Shown here in pieces: positions 24,741 through 36,183 of a stretch of 64,000 bases of DNA (its first letter is position 1; the number at the start of each line of letters is the position of its first letter). Source of the DNA: Leuctra nigra (taxonomy: Eukaryota > Arthropoda > Insecta > Plecoptera > Leuctridae); contig OW203765.1 in the NCBI GenBank assembly GCA_934045905.1, positions 27,995,997 through 28,059,996 on the forward strand. The letters run 5' to 3'. The notes beneath the pieces were generated by a model that was given only the letters and a program-made list of their open reading frames with translations, was not told where the DNA came from and did not search any database. A program made the translations under genes and the position numbers.

Positions 24741-27700
24741 GAAAACAGAAAAGAGTGCCGTTTTGCCACCGTACATACGCCCGTATTGTACGCCCATACC
24801 TTACGCCTGCCACGTTCTTTATGACGTGTCTTATCTTCAAAATAAAAATGCATCTTTGATTTAGTTTGCCTAGAAACCTAAAGACATCTATAATAATCTC
24901 CACTTGAGACATGTTTATCTTTATCGCCAATAGATCAACAATAAGGCCTCTAAATATAACTGATCTTGCTCTTCATCAACCAGTGGGAATCCCTACAATG
25001 ACGTTAACTGTTATCTAATAGTGCAAGTGCACCACTGAGCCACAGTGCATGGTTACAGTTCACTGTGGTGAGCGTTCGCTCCACCCAGTCAAGTCGTGCA
25101 GTGCGCACACTCCCACACATCATACCGTTAAGGGGAAGGAAGAGCCTCTGAATGAGGACCTCGGCTGGAAAGCAGTTATCGTCCCGTCTCGTTGAAGATA
25201 GACTAGATGTTAAAGCGACAAAGTTGTGGAGAATGAATTGCAGATTATGCAGCGTTGACCACTTATTTGAAATTTTTAATCACCTTAAAGTTATAAGTAG
25301 TTATATGTTGCGTAATTATTGAGTAAATAAAACTAATAATTTTAAAAATTGGTTCAACGACGCTTAAACTAGATTTAATTTCAAGCAACTTTGCTCTTGA
25401 AACTTTTTTTCTAACTTGATCGGTAGAGGCACAATTTGCTTTCTCACACCATCAATGTTATGAGTTTTGCATAAAACCAGGGGCACTGAAACCGACTGAA
25501 GTTGCAAGTAAACATTCTGGGAGTTCCAGTAACTGTGTGGAAGGGGATGATGGGAGGGTCCTAAGAGACAGCATGGAAATATAAATAGTGCACTGATAGC
25601 GAGAGTTTGTATGTCAACAATAATCATCAGTTTCCCCGGCATTTACACAATCAACGACGACTGGAGACAGACGGACCTCAGAGTTGTCTAAATCATCTTA
25701 CCTAATTTATAAAAATCTATCTATCATAAAGTGTATACCGTCTAAAATGTTGGAAATGGCCTAAAATTAAATTTTCATTGTAAGTTGATAAAATGTAAGT
25801 GAAAATTTTCAGAAACAGAATGTTGATATTCAAAACAGCCATGTACAAATCTTCCCAACAATTTAATTTATCATAAGAAAATTCGCTGTTGTATTAATAA
25901 AGACTTCACTTAATATTATTTTTTATGCTATTTTTTAATTTTAATTTGAATATTTATGTTTGTTTGAAGATATAAATATATTTTTGCTAATTGAATAACT
26001 GTTGAAATCGGCAACACTTCTCTAAGCATCCATAATAATTCACTGTAAATAGTAGCATCTCGGGCTATCTATTATTCTTGAGTCAATCTCGGCAAGGTTA
26101 TGTCACGATGTGTATTTATTCTCATTGTGACAACAATGTCGAACAGTTTTCCCGTCTACAATTACTAGTGCAGAATAACAGATGAATTTCGACGCTCGCT
26201 AAGAGCACATTAATGTGTGTCTCTACTGTATGCACTATTTTATTATTTATAACTGAAAACTGTATGTTATAAAGATAAAGAAATCTTTTTGGTTGCAATG
26301 TGTATCATAGCAACTGAATGATAATTATACATTGTACGTGTTATTTCACACGTTAATCCCGAACACAGGTTTAGGTCACCGATAGCAATGATTTGTCAGA
26401 CAAACGGCGAATAATTATTTAATTGTTGTATTGACCGTTATCATTACTCCAACCATTCCATTTAAAAAAAAAAAATCGATGTAGTTGTCAAAGGTTTCAA
26501 AATATAACATATAAAGTGTGTGACTTTTTGTTGATTTTTTCTACTAGTTTTGAGCAATGAAATAATATATGATATTATTTCAAAATTTCCTAATTCATTG
26601 ATTTATAAATTTCACAACATACCACTTATATAGTCCGGAGAAAAGGCTGGAAATATTCATGTGTATTTTTATTACTTTATTTCATTATTTTTCGTATTTT
26701 CTACTCTCTACTTACAAGAAGCAGTGTTGTGACTAGATAATTTTATTTTTATCTAGATAAAGATAATAGATAACTGCCAAAAATTTATCTAGATAAGATA
26801 ATAGATAATATTTTGAAAAATTATCTAGATAATAGATAAAGATAAAAAAAAATTATCTAGATAAATATTAAAAGATAAAAGATAATTTTCTAAAATCTTG
26901 TCTAATTTAATTTTACATGTATTATTATTAGGTATATCTACAAACAGTTACTTTATAGGCATATCTAACCAGATTATTGATGTTCCTACTGCCTGTGATT
27001 AAAATTTACTGAAAGGGAAGGGACTATTATTATTATAGGGGATTATAATTTTAATTTTCTAATGCGTAAATTTGGAAACGTCACAGGTCAATCACCGATT
27101 TCATTATATATAACATTATTTTCTAACAAATGTTTTGAAAAGTATTCGCTAAATAAAGCTTCCGCTCTGCACTCTGGTGGTAGAAATGTGTACTTGAGGA
27201 AGGGTGTACGCATTCAATTCTCCATAAGGTACCTGTAGAGTTTGGATACCTCTACTTCATACACTATTTAACATAGAACCATAAAAATTGTAATGAGTAT
27301 AGAAAAGATTATGCTTTTTCGATCTGTCACATCAGAAATGTCTTTTTTGTGTCTAAATAATTCTAAAATAACTTTCCGTATGAAGCAAATACGGCTTATA
27401 CTGTAGCCTGATTGGTCCGTTGGACCATTTCCTGTCCTCTGATTGGCTGATGCATTACATGTTTGAACGATTATTACGCTGCAATTTAACCTCGGAGAAA
27501 AATTCTGAGGTGACAGATCGATAAAGCATCATCTTTTCTATACTCGTTACTTTTTTGAAGGTTCTATGTTTAATAGTGTATGAAGTAGAGGTATCCAAAC
27601 TCTACACGTTCCTTATGGAGAATTGAATGCATACACCCTTCCTCTAGTACCACATCTCCACCACTAGAGTGCAGAGCTGATCTTAATTGTGCGAATCGCT

Positions 27701-28134
27701 AAATAAAGCTTCCGCTCTGCACTCTGGTGGTAGAAATGTGTACTTGAGGAAGGGTGTACGCATTCAATTCTCCATAAGGTACCTGTAGAGTTTGGATACC
27801 TCTACTTCATACACTATTTAACATAGAACCATAAAAATTATAATGAGTATAGAAAAGATTATGCTTTTTCGATCTGTCACATCAGAAATGTCTTTTTTGT
27901 GTCTAAATAATTCTAAAATAACTTTCCGTATGAAGCAAATACGGCTTATACTGTAGCCTGATTGGTCCGTTGGACCATTTCCTGTCCTCTGATTGGCTGA
28001 TGCATTACATGTTTGAACGATTATTACGCTGCAATTTAACCTCGGAGAAAAATTCTGAGGTGACAGATCGATAAAGCATCATCTTTTCTATACTCGTTAC
28101 TTTTTTGAAGGTTCTATGTTTAATAGTGTATGAA

Positions 28135-30216
28135 TATTTATATTTATTTATGTATTTGTACAATATATCCAACAGAGTAAAACTCCACAAGTGGACATAA
28201 CATATAAAATAACAACAAATTATGAAAAACTAACAGAGAAAAGCAATTGATACAATAAGCTAAAAATTAAAACAGGAAAAATTTAAATAATCACCACAAA
28301 CTAAATTATACTAATCTAATGCTAATCTATGAACCTAATCTAAACTGGGGCTAAATCAAATACAAATTTATTAAAAGTGGACCTAATGTTTTCAATAGAA
28401 TTGTTAAAAATATCTAATGTGTTATCAATTTGGAAGTTAAAATTATCAAAAGTATACATCATTCTATTAACACAAGAATGTTTCAAAATATTTATCCTAC
28501 TTTTATGAGTTTTAAATGATGATTTGTGGCGAGTGGGGCGGGAAGGAACTGAAAAATTGATTTTAGACAGAAGTTGAGGACAGTCGATTGAGTTATTAAT
28601 TAATTTATGAAGAAATAAAATGTCAGTTAGTTGTCTCCGTTGTGAAAGTGTGTGCAATTTAGCTGACCGGCATAAATCATGATAATCTCTCCTGTGGTAT
28701 TGTATTTTATTTTTATAACAAATCCATTTTATGAAACGCTGCTGAACCTTTTCAAGAAGAGCAATCTTGGTAACTTGATGTGGATTCCATATTATCGACG
28801 CATAATCTAAATATGGTCGTACTGTTGTTAAAAATAGCATTCTGTTCGTCGGAATTGAGAAATACTTGAAACAAGTACGTCTCAGAAATCCAAGCATTTG
28901 AAAAGCTTTAGTAGCTGTGGCATTAATATGGCTTTTGAAAAATAAATCCGAGCTCAGCATGACACCTAAATCCTTAATTTTCTGAACTCGCTCAAGAATG
29001 TTACCGTTCAGCATGTAATTAAAGTTAAAATTTGATGCTTTAAGAGTGAAAGTGATTGCGTTACATTTGCTGAAGTTAAGTTGCAGTTGCCAAAGATTAC
29101 ACCAACAGGAGAGAGCCGTCAGATCATCTTGTAACTTTTGACAATCCTGGACAGAGGATATTGGTTGGTATAACTTGAGGTCATCCGCATATAACATGCA
29201 CTCTGAATTTGATATTATGTCCGGGATGTCATTAACAAATAATACGAAAAGTAGGGGTCCCAGCACCGACCCCTGGGGCACACCTGAGGTCACACCGACA
29301 GGATTCGATTTGTCTCCATTCACAATCACTACTTGCCTCCGATCTGTCAAGTAGCTTGTAAGAAGTTTGTGCAATTGGCCTAAAATTCCAAACGAAGTTA
29401 ATTTATGCAAAAGCAAAACATGGTTAACACTGTCGAAAGCTTTAGAGAAGTCGGTGTATATAGCATCTACTTGCTTCAAATTGTTTAAATGACGTGCAAG
29501 ATCGTCCACATAAATGCCAAGATTAGTAACAGTTGACCTCTTATTGAGGAATCCATGTTGATACATAGTAATGTATTGCTGGCAATGGTCATAAATGCGC
29601 CGATGCAGTAAACTTTCAAAAACTTTAGAAACGACAGGTAACAATGATATTGGTCTATAGTTTTTAACATCAAATCGACTGCCTTTCTTCAATATGGGAG
29701 TGACATGCGCCACTTTCCATCGGTCAGGAAAAACTCCTTTAGACAAGCAATAGTTGAAGAGAAGAGCCAGAGCAAACGAGAGAGGTCTGGCGCATCTCTT
29801 GACAAACGACACCGGGAGTTCATCAGGTCCAGTAGCCTTCCCATTCTTCAATGTCTTCAGCTGTTGAAATACTTCTGTCTCGGAGAAAGCGAGTGTAGAC
29901 AATGTATCGCTGACGGTAAGAGTGTTTTCTGGAAGAACGGGAGGAAGCGGAGACTTGGTGAAAACTGACTCGAAGTATGTTGAGAACAAGCTGCATGCTG
30001 AGACATCATTGGTGGATTTAATACCATCAAATGTTACTTCAGTTGGGATGCGGTTTCTCTGTGATTTCTCATGAACAAATCGCCACATACTCTTCGGATT
30101 ATACCTAATCTTGCTCTCAATGTCAGTAAGATGCATATTCCATTTAACACCTTTCAGCCTTTTAAATGTTGTTCTCTTAACAGAAAAGTCTGCATAATCA
30201 TTGGGCAATCTCGATC
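28135..30216 (-). mobile_element. LINE insertion, 2,082 bp, 5' truncated
   Basis: Boundaries come from comparison with the intact fold-back unit just upstream: the host sequence GTATGAA|GTAGAGG at 27581-27588 is split between 28134 and 30217. The minus-strand 3' end is an A/T-rich AAATA-type tail. No target-site duplication is visible. It contains the reverse transcriptase frame at 28340-30208. Confidence 0.9.
28340..30208 (-). CDS. reverse transcriptase of a 5'-truncated non-LTR retrotransposon (jockey/CR1-like)
   Basis: An uninterrupted 622-residue frame holds a complete reverse transcriptase domain: YRPISLLPVVSKVFE, the catalytic Asp in YTDFSKAFDSVNH, SGVPQGSVLGPLLFVLFVND, and YADD, followed by the thumb-like C-terminal region of LINE ORF2. 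The endonuclease half of ORF2 and any ORF1 are absent, so the copy is 5'-truncated just before the frame. The clean frame implies a recent insertion. Family role: target-primed reverse transcription of the element's RNA. Confidence 0.9.
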   Translation of the reverse strand: MPNDYADFSVKRTTFKRLKGVKWNMHLTDIESKIRYNPKSMWRFVHEKSQRNRIPTEVTFDGIKSTNDVSACSLFSTYFESVFTKSPLPPVLPENTLTVSDTLSTLAFSETEVFQQLKTLKNGKATGPDELPVSFVKRCARPLSFALALLFNYCLSKGVFPDRWKVAHVTPILKKGSRFDVKNYRPISLLPVVSKVFESLLHRRIYDHCQQYITMYQHGFLNKRSTVTNLGIYVDDLARHLNNLKQVDAIYTDFSKAFDSVNHVLLLHKLTSFGILGQLHKLLTSYLTDRRQVVIVNGDKSNPVGVTSGVPQGSVLGPLLFVLFVNDIPDIISNSECMLYADDLKLYQPISSVQDCQKLQDDLTALSCWCNLWQLQLNFSKCNAITFTLKASNFNFNYMLNGNILERVQKIKDLGVMLSSDLFFKSHINATATKAFQMLGFLRRTCFKYFSIPTNRMLFLTTVRPYLDYASIIWNPHQVTKIALLEKVQQRFIKWICYKNKIQYHRRDYHDLCRSAKLHTLSQRRQLTDILFLHKLINNSIDCPQLLSKINFSVPSRPTRHKSSFKTHKSRINILKHSCVNRMMYTFDNFNFQIDNTLDIFNNSIENIRSTFNKFVFDLAPV

Positions 30217-30948
30217 GTAGAGGTATCCAAACTCTACACGTTCCTTATGGAGAATTGAATGCATACACCCTTCCTCTAGTACCACATCTCCACCACTAGA
30301 GTGCAGAGCTGATCTTAATTGTGCGAATTGGGGGAAAGGATACTGAATTTTTGTAGGAACGATGATGTAAGTCAGTATAAAATTGTAAGACATAATAACT
30401 TCTATCCTTAAGGTGCTGCAAGCGCGAGCGATTTTGCTGTTTTTTGTAGACACTTTTTGCTATACGATTGGAGACGAAATGGGTAGACTAAATTATTTGA
30501 AATTTTAATCGTGATTAGATAAAAGACAAACTTAGGGTTATCCCTTGGTACATTTTTAATTTTTTGTTTCGTTAATTAGTAATAATTAGTGGATTTTTGG
30601 TGAAAAATTAGCTATTTTCTCGTCTCCCTGGGCGCCGTATAAAACTAAATTTCAAAAATGTGCCAAGGGATAACCCTAAGTTTGTCTTTCATCTAATCAT
30701 GAATAAAATTTGAGATCAATTGGTTTACGGGTTTGGTCTCCAATCGTATCGCAAATTTCATCGTTTTGCGCGGTTTTGTTGTAAAACCGGTGCCTAATTA
30801 ACGATGCAATAAGCAAAAATAAAAAAGGGCTACTAATATACAATCAGACTGATCATGTGAACATCCTGTAAAAGTTACACTCACTTATGAAACAATTTTT
30901 CTCTCTCAATTTTCTAAAACGGCCGAGCGCTAGTATCACCTTAATATA

Positions 30949-32005
30949 CCGGGTTTCGCAAAAAAAAAATCATCCTGATTGAGAAGTCACTATATCGAAA
31001 CTATTATGTAGGATTCTGAAATTTGTACACATACTTATTAGAAAACATACCAAAATTTAATATGTGCAGGTTTCAAAATCATTCCTATTCGCATAAGTGA
31101 TGGAGCCACTTCTGACAGGAAACTTTTTAGATGCACTTTTTTATTTAGAAGTTCGTGCTTCCATAGGGCAGTGGAAAAGGAGAAACAATTGAAATGTACA
31201 ATAAGTTACAATTTTACTTTTTCAGCCATAACAAACAACTTAAAGCAAATATAATATAATTTATTTATATAAATAACCCCCTTTTAACCTCCATTATGCA
31301 CCCTATCTCAAGTACCAAAGGATCCACCAGAGGTCAGTGATGTTCCTTGTTTTCGCGAATTGTAGGAAAAAAGTTACAGCTGTTCAAATTTGGTTGTCAA
31401 AAAATGGATTATACGGATCTCAAATAGCGCGCGTCCAGAAAACTTCCAATGTTTCTTCAAAACTGCGTAGTACGATATAAAGCTGAAAATTTCAAATTAT
31501 ATTGAAATAAGATCAAGTGTGTAAAAATGTCAATCAATTTGAATGAATGGAATGAAATCTTGAAGTTTAACGTAAAATCAGAATATGTAGATTAAGTTAA
31601 AAAAATGAATATTTTCCCCACTATTCTGTTTTCCAGCTCAACTTCAAGATTCAATAACTGTCGTTACATAAATTGTTATTGATTTAAATTTTTACACAAT
31701 CGAATCGAATCTATTTTGAATATAATTTGAAATTTTCAGCTTGATATCTTACGGTGTTTTGAAGAAACAGCGTCCCGGCCATTGGAAGTTTTCTGGACGT
31801 GCGCTAATTGAGCTCCGTATAATCAATTTTTTGACAACCAAATTTGAACAGCTGTAACTTTTTTCCTACTATAGAAATGTTTTTGAAACTTGCAAATATT
31901 AAATTTGTGTATGTTTTCTAATATGTGTACAAATTTCAGAATCCTATCTATAATAGTTTCGATATAGTTATTTCTCAATCAGGGTGATTTTTTTGCGCCA
32001 CCCGG
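30949..32005. mobile_element. TA-flanked long fold-back element, copy 1
   Basis: Inverted ends CCGGGTTTCGC / GCGCCACCCGG are flanked by TA on both sides. Arms are several hundred bases long, with shared sequence ACTATATCGAAACTATTAT near both ends. Tc1/mariner-like ends are suggested by the TA duplication. About 280 bp (31085-31365) are absent from the copy at 60500-61319 and resemble, inverted, the sequence at 34920-35195. Confidence 0.75.
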
Positions 32006-34442
32006 TATTATGAATTCTAATTTACATTATGGTATTTTAAAATTAAAATAGATAAATATTTTTTATCTAGATAAAAGACAAAAGATAACGATTTTTTTTT
32101 ATCTAGATAAAGATAAAGATAACAAGAAAAGTATTTATCTAGATAAAGATAAAGATAAAAAATAATTATCTAGATAATTATCTAGATAATTTTATCTAGA
32201 TAAGTCACAACACTGACAAGAAGTAGACAGTAGACAGTGTCTACATTCTACTACAAGAACCACATGCACAAAAACTAAAATGATTTTCTTGCTCTGATTG
32301 CGATAATATTATTAAAGAACCCAGAGAGAAATGAGACTAACTATACCTATTCGTAAACAAATTTTTCCAATGGCATTATACTCTCAGGTGGTGAAATAAG
32401 ATCAGTGTCATATATCGCCGTTATAATGGTTAAAAATCAATAAAAGGATTTGCAATCTTTGAATCTATTAGATAAGTGTTGAACACTTTATTGCGTGTGA
32501 TTATTCTTGATCCTCGATGATTTTGTTCGTGTTGTGAAAGTGATGCCAATGATGTCATTTGAGTTGGTAACCAGTCTGGACCCAGCGATCATAACAACAG
32601 TACTCGGGGTATCCGATCTCACTTCTGTTTACATTTTTTGCATGGGAACTAAAGTCGGAAGAAAACATTCATATCAAACATTGTTCCCAGCTAGACCAAT
32701 CACAGTAATGACAACAAATTCGTCGCCAAATCTGATCCCGCCTTATTTACCTATAAAAACCCCGCCCACAATAGCAATTAGAGCTGATTCTCTAGGAGCA
32801 GTCAGCCGATCCTTCCCCTTAAACTCCCATAACGGCAATATAAAAACTGAGGAGCAGACGAACAATTTTACAGTCAGCGACAAGATGGTATTTTTGACCT
32901 TCTGGATTTTAAAATTTGAAAATCTCACATTGTTGAGAAATACCTTTATTTGGAGCTATGGCCCACACTTCCATATAATCAAAGTTATCCAACAATAGGT
33001 TATGCCGTTTTCGAGCTTGAGGGCCGTGAAAATCCTGAAATTACACCGCTTTCTGATTCTGATGATGTTGATATCAGGACACCATATTGAGAGGGCCACA
33101 GCCAAAACGGCTGAACCGATCGATCTGAAATGTTAACCACTTGTGCACTTTTGACGTCTGACGTGCCTTTTGTTATGACTGTTTATATGCAACTAGAGCC
33201 AAACGATTCGGACGGTCATCGATATATAATATCATTAGTCAAAATAGAAATGTACTATTACAGAGACCGGAAATGACGTCATAAAAATGTCAAACCTGAC
33301 TAAACTCAATGACTAGATAATATTCAGAAGGTATAATGATACTTAAAGATATAAATTCTAGGTGGCAGTGCTGTCAGCCGACATTTTGAAAACCGGAAGT
33401 GATGCTATAACTCGAAAACGGTTGTACCGATTGGAACGAAACTTTCGCTATACTTCATAGCATATTAATTATAGCATATACATAGTAACAAGCTCAATTT
33501 TTCTTAGCATCCAAATCACAAAGGCGTATTGTTTAAAGGAATTATAGTAATTGGTGCGTCGATTTACGTTACAAGTTGTAAAATAAACTAAAAAAATAAG
33601 TGGTATCCCCATAAAAAAAAACACTCCGTGTAAAAATACCAGCCAAGTCTCTTCAACTAAAAAAATATAAGAAATCTAAAAATCAGCACTGAAAAGAAGT
33701 GAAATCAAAAAATTGGCTAAGTCAAAACTCTTAAAAAAATACTTTGTGAATAATTTTTTAAGGCATTATAGAGGTATGTATAGAACTAGATGGATACATT
33801 TGATTTCTGGCCTATACGTCCATACTATTTATATGCACGATGCGCCAAGTATTTTTTGTAAAGTTTTGACTTGGGTAAATTTTTGGATATCATTAAATTT
33901 CAGTGCTGAATTTTTAGATCTCTTCTATTTTTTCTCAGTTGATGAGACTTGGCTCGTATTTTTACACGGAGTGTTTTTATTGCGATACAAACTATACTTG
34001 ACCTTCATCTTGGAGGTGGTGCGAGGGCCTTAGATCAAGATGCCTAGCCAGGTTTATTCAACTTAATTCAATCCTACAAATAGAACAATTAGTAGATTAA
34101 TTGTTTGAATGATTATCAGATTTAAAGAAGTGTGCGAGGGGCGTGCTAGACGTGTGATATTCAGTCAAGGCAAATTAGCACGATTTCCAAATTAAATTAG
34201 GTAATCAGGTTAGGGCATGCACATTATGTGGGGATAGGATTTCAATTATATCAGTTACTAATTAGGGTAACATAGTGGTAATTCAAGGAGGGTCATTGGT
34301 TGACGGTTGTTGCCATACAACTAGACCTATACTGTTTTAACGTAACAGAGCATTGAAAATATACATTTTCACGATGTTGGCCAAATCTATAGATGGGCGG
34401 TCATACAAAGGCTAGGGCTATAGCTAACAATTTTGTCTATAG

Positions 34443-34918
34443 CAGGGGTCGGCAACCTTTTTTGATCAAGGAGAATTTCCCAAAAATTAATAAATTAGGT
34501 AAAAATTAAAGCCGTAGTAGAGGCAAAGAACGTACACATACATTACTGAAAATAATAAATTGTTTATTTTAACTTTTATTTTTTGTATATATTTTATGAC
34601 GAAGTCCCCCAGGTGGTGCCCCGCAGGGCGTTTTTCAGAATGTAAGCAATTTAAAAGTGATATAAAGGCTCTAAAATGAACAAACTGAATGAAACAACCT
34701 TCCAATTGTTGCCCAGCAGGGCGTTTTTTTCGAATTTTCGAATTTTTCGATTACAGATCTACATTTAAATTATAAAGAGATGAAACAACCTTCCAATTGT
34801 TGCCCCGCAGGGTGTTTTTTGTAGAATTTTCGAATTTTTTGATTACAGATCTACCTACATTTAAATTATAAAGAGCCATTCAAGAACCACTAAAGAGCGG
34901 CAGGTTACCGATCCCGGG
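34443..34918. repeat. hAT-like MITE with GCCCCGCAGGGC modules, copy 2
   Basis: Begins CAGGGGTCGGCAACC and ends GGTTACCGATCCCGGGG. Tandem modules at about 34616, 34711 and 34800, two with the GCCCCGCAGGG core and one with CCCAGCAGGGC. Same order as the element at 328-797. Confidence 0.68.
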
Positions 34919-34939
34919 GCTATTCGAGAAAATAAGGAA

Positions 34940-35640
34940 CACGACTCTCCTATGGTGAATTCTTTGGTACTCGCCATAAGGGGAATAATGGAGGATATCA
35001 CGGGGATATTTATATAAATAAATTATATTTAATTTGCTTTAGTTGTTTGTTATGGCTGAAAAAGTAAACTTGTAACTAAATTTAAATTTCAATTATTTCT
35101 CCTTTTTCACTGCCCTATGGAAACACGAACTTCAAAATAAAAAAGTGCATCTAAAAAGTTTCCTGCCAGAAGTAGCTCCATCACGTATCGCATATTTGTT
35201 TGAATAGCATCGCATCTTGGATCTTGGGTCTTAAAAATAAAAAGTCTCACTTTGTAAAATATCATAATTTGGGGCTATGTACAGTGGACTGTACTACATA
35301 TACAACAAACATGAAAACAACTTGTTTAATGTATTTTCGAGCCAGAAGGCTCGTGAAATTACCAACTTTCGTCCGATGATATTTGTGAAATAAACGTTGC
35401 TACTTTCACAGCCTAAACCTCTGACTTACACCACGTACTACACAGTTTTGGCGTATGATTATACATAGTAAATTGTCTTTATGAATTTGTGTACCACCAT
35501 CTTGAAACCGGAAGTGATGTCATCCCTCGAAAACTGCTTGACTGACTGCGACAATGGAGTCATACGGCCTATTATTTATAAAAAGTGAAAAGTAAAACTA
35601 GACTTTACGAAACCGGAAGTGACGTGATAAATATGCAAAA
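34940..35640. repeat. diverged repeat region with family X-like segments
   Basis: The first part (34940-35195) resembles, inverted, the inner 31090-31365 segment of the TA-flanked fold-back. The second part has GAAACCGGAAGTGATGTCAT and GAAACCGGAAGTGACGTGAT spaced as in family X bodies. No clear termini. Confidence 0.5.
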
Positions 35641-36125
35641 TATTAATAATTTAACGTTTTCATAAAAATACGGGATAAGAAGCTTTGAAACATTAAGTAC
35701 AAATAATAATGAGAGCATGGGTCACTGCAGAACAAATCTACCAGTCATGTAGATATTTGTAACGTACTTAATTGGAAATAAAACTGAAATCGGAGAACTG
35801 AAAACTGGATGTATATAAAATTGTGATACTGAATTTCTGTTCATTAAATTTCTAATCAATTAATAAATTATAAAATCAAATAAAGGCATAAACTAATGTA
35901 TGAAATATGTGTTAGAGCAATAGTAATTAATATCTTCCCACCAACTGCTGTTAAGAGCGCCGATCACTTGACCTTGTATCTGGCTTGACAGCCATGACAG
36001 GCATCCATCTTGTTTGAGACAACAATGAAACCCTCTGATCTGAAGAGTGCGTGCATCAAGTCACTATTGAGTGATGATAAACGTCTTGAAGTGATTGTTA
36101 CGTCACGACTGCAGTTTCGGACGTG

Positions 36126-36160
36126 TATATAAGCGTCTGCAATGTAAAGTACAGGTCATC
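36126..36160 (+). promoter_or_regulatory. core promoter of the carboxypeptidase gene
   Basis: A TATATAA box at 36126-36132 is followed 32 bp later by an initiator-like GTCATC, with a likely start A near 36158. The ATG follows 26 bp downstream of that start, giving a very short 5' UTR. Spacing is that of a standard arthropod TATA/Inr promoter. Confidence 0.7.
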
Positions 36161-36183
36161 TTGGTCTGAATAGTCAACTGAAG

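Larger units (their letters stand above)
21329..25062. other. region upstream of the transporter's first visible exon
   Basis: The missing first exon or exons and promoter of the transporter should lie here or beyond. I could not identify them. Family Y fragments (22274-23726, 24386-24740) are the only recognisable content; the rest is AT-rich. Confidence 0.5.
27146..30328. repeat. two tandem 550-bp fold-back units, second split by a LINE
   Basis: Unit 1 is 27146-27695. Unit 2 is 27696-28134 plus 30217-30328. The units are nearly identical. Each is itself an inverted repeat: the left arm (TCCGCTCTGCACTC..., CATACACTATT) returns in reverse complement at the right end, with arms of about 200 bp around a central spacer. 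A tandem duplication of a fold-back element followed by LINE insertion explains the layout. Confidence 0.88.
26722..32215. mobile_element. hAT-like non-autonomous DNA transposon, 5,494 bp
   Basis: Termini are CAGTGTTGTGAC and its inverse GTCACAACACTG. An 8-bp target duplication ACAAGAAG flanks it (26714-26721 and 32216-32223). The related TTAA element at 6175-10765 has the single uninterrupted ACAAGAAG at 9062-9069. CAGTG-type ends plus 8-bp duplication define the hAT class. Both ends carry clusters of the palindrome TTATCTAGATAA (about 26737-26880 and 32050-32200), probably transposase-binding subterminal repeats. No transposase frame is present. The interior holds the tandem fold-back with LINE and a TA-flanked fold-back (30949-32005). 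Confidence 0.93.
25132..32818. mobile_element. TTAA-flanked element, copy B (piggyBac-like target site), carrying a hAT-like insertion
   Basis: TTAA at 25128-25131 and 32819-32822 flank inverted ends GGGGAAGGA / TCCTTCCCC. Removing the hAT-like insertion and its 8-bp duplication leaves 2,185 bp, matching the reduced length of copy A (2,184 bp) and its sequence throughout. TTAA duplication is the hallmark of piggyBac, but no transposase frame is visible and the ends are not those of canonical piggyBac. It is itself inserted in a Helitron-like element whose two parts lie at about 25063-25127 and 32823-33982. Confidence 0.88.
25063..33982 (+). mobile_element. Helitron-like element, family X, copy 3, split by the TTAA element
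   Basis: The 5' part (25063-25127, GCTCCACCCAGTCAAGTCGTG) and the 3' part (32823-33982, starting in the ACTGAGGAGCAGAC segment) are collinear with copy 1 and separated by the TTAA element at one TTAA site. The terminal fold-back is 33607-33982. Sequence is more diverged than copies 1 and 2, so this is the oldest layer of the nest. Confidence 0.72.

Noticed and set aside
32507..32998. 163-residue frame beginning [13 protein letters not shown], also partly at 9349 and 10478
   Set aside because: It is a chance frame in the non-coding TTAA element, broken differently in the two copies. It resembles no transposase.
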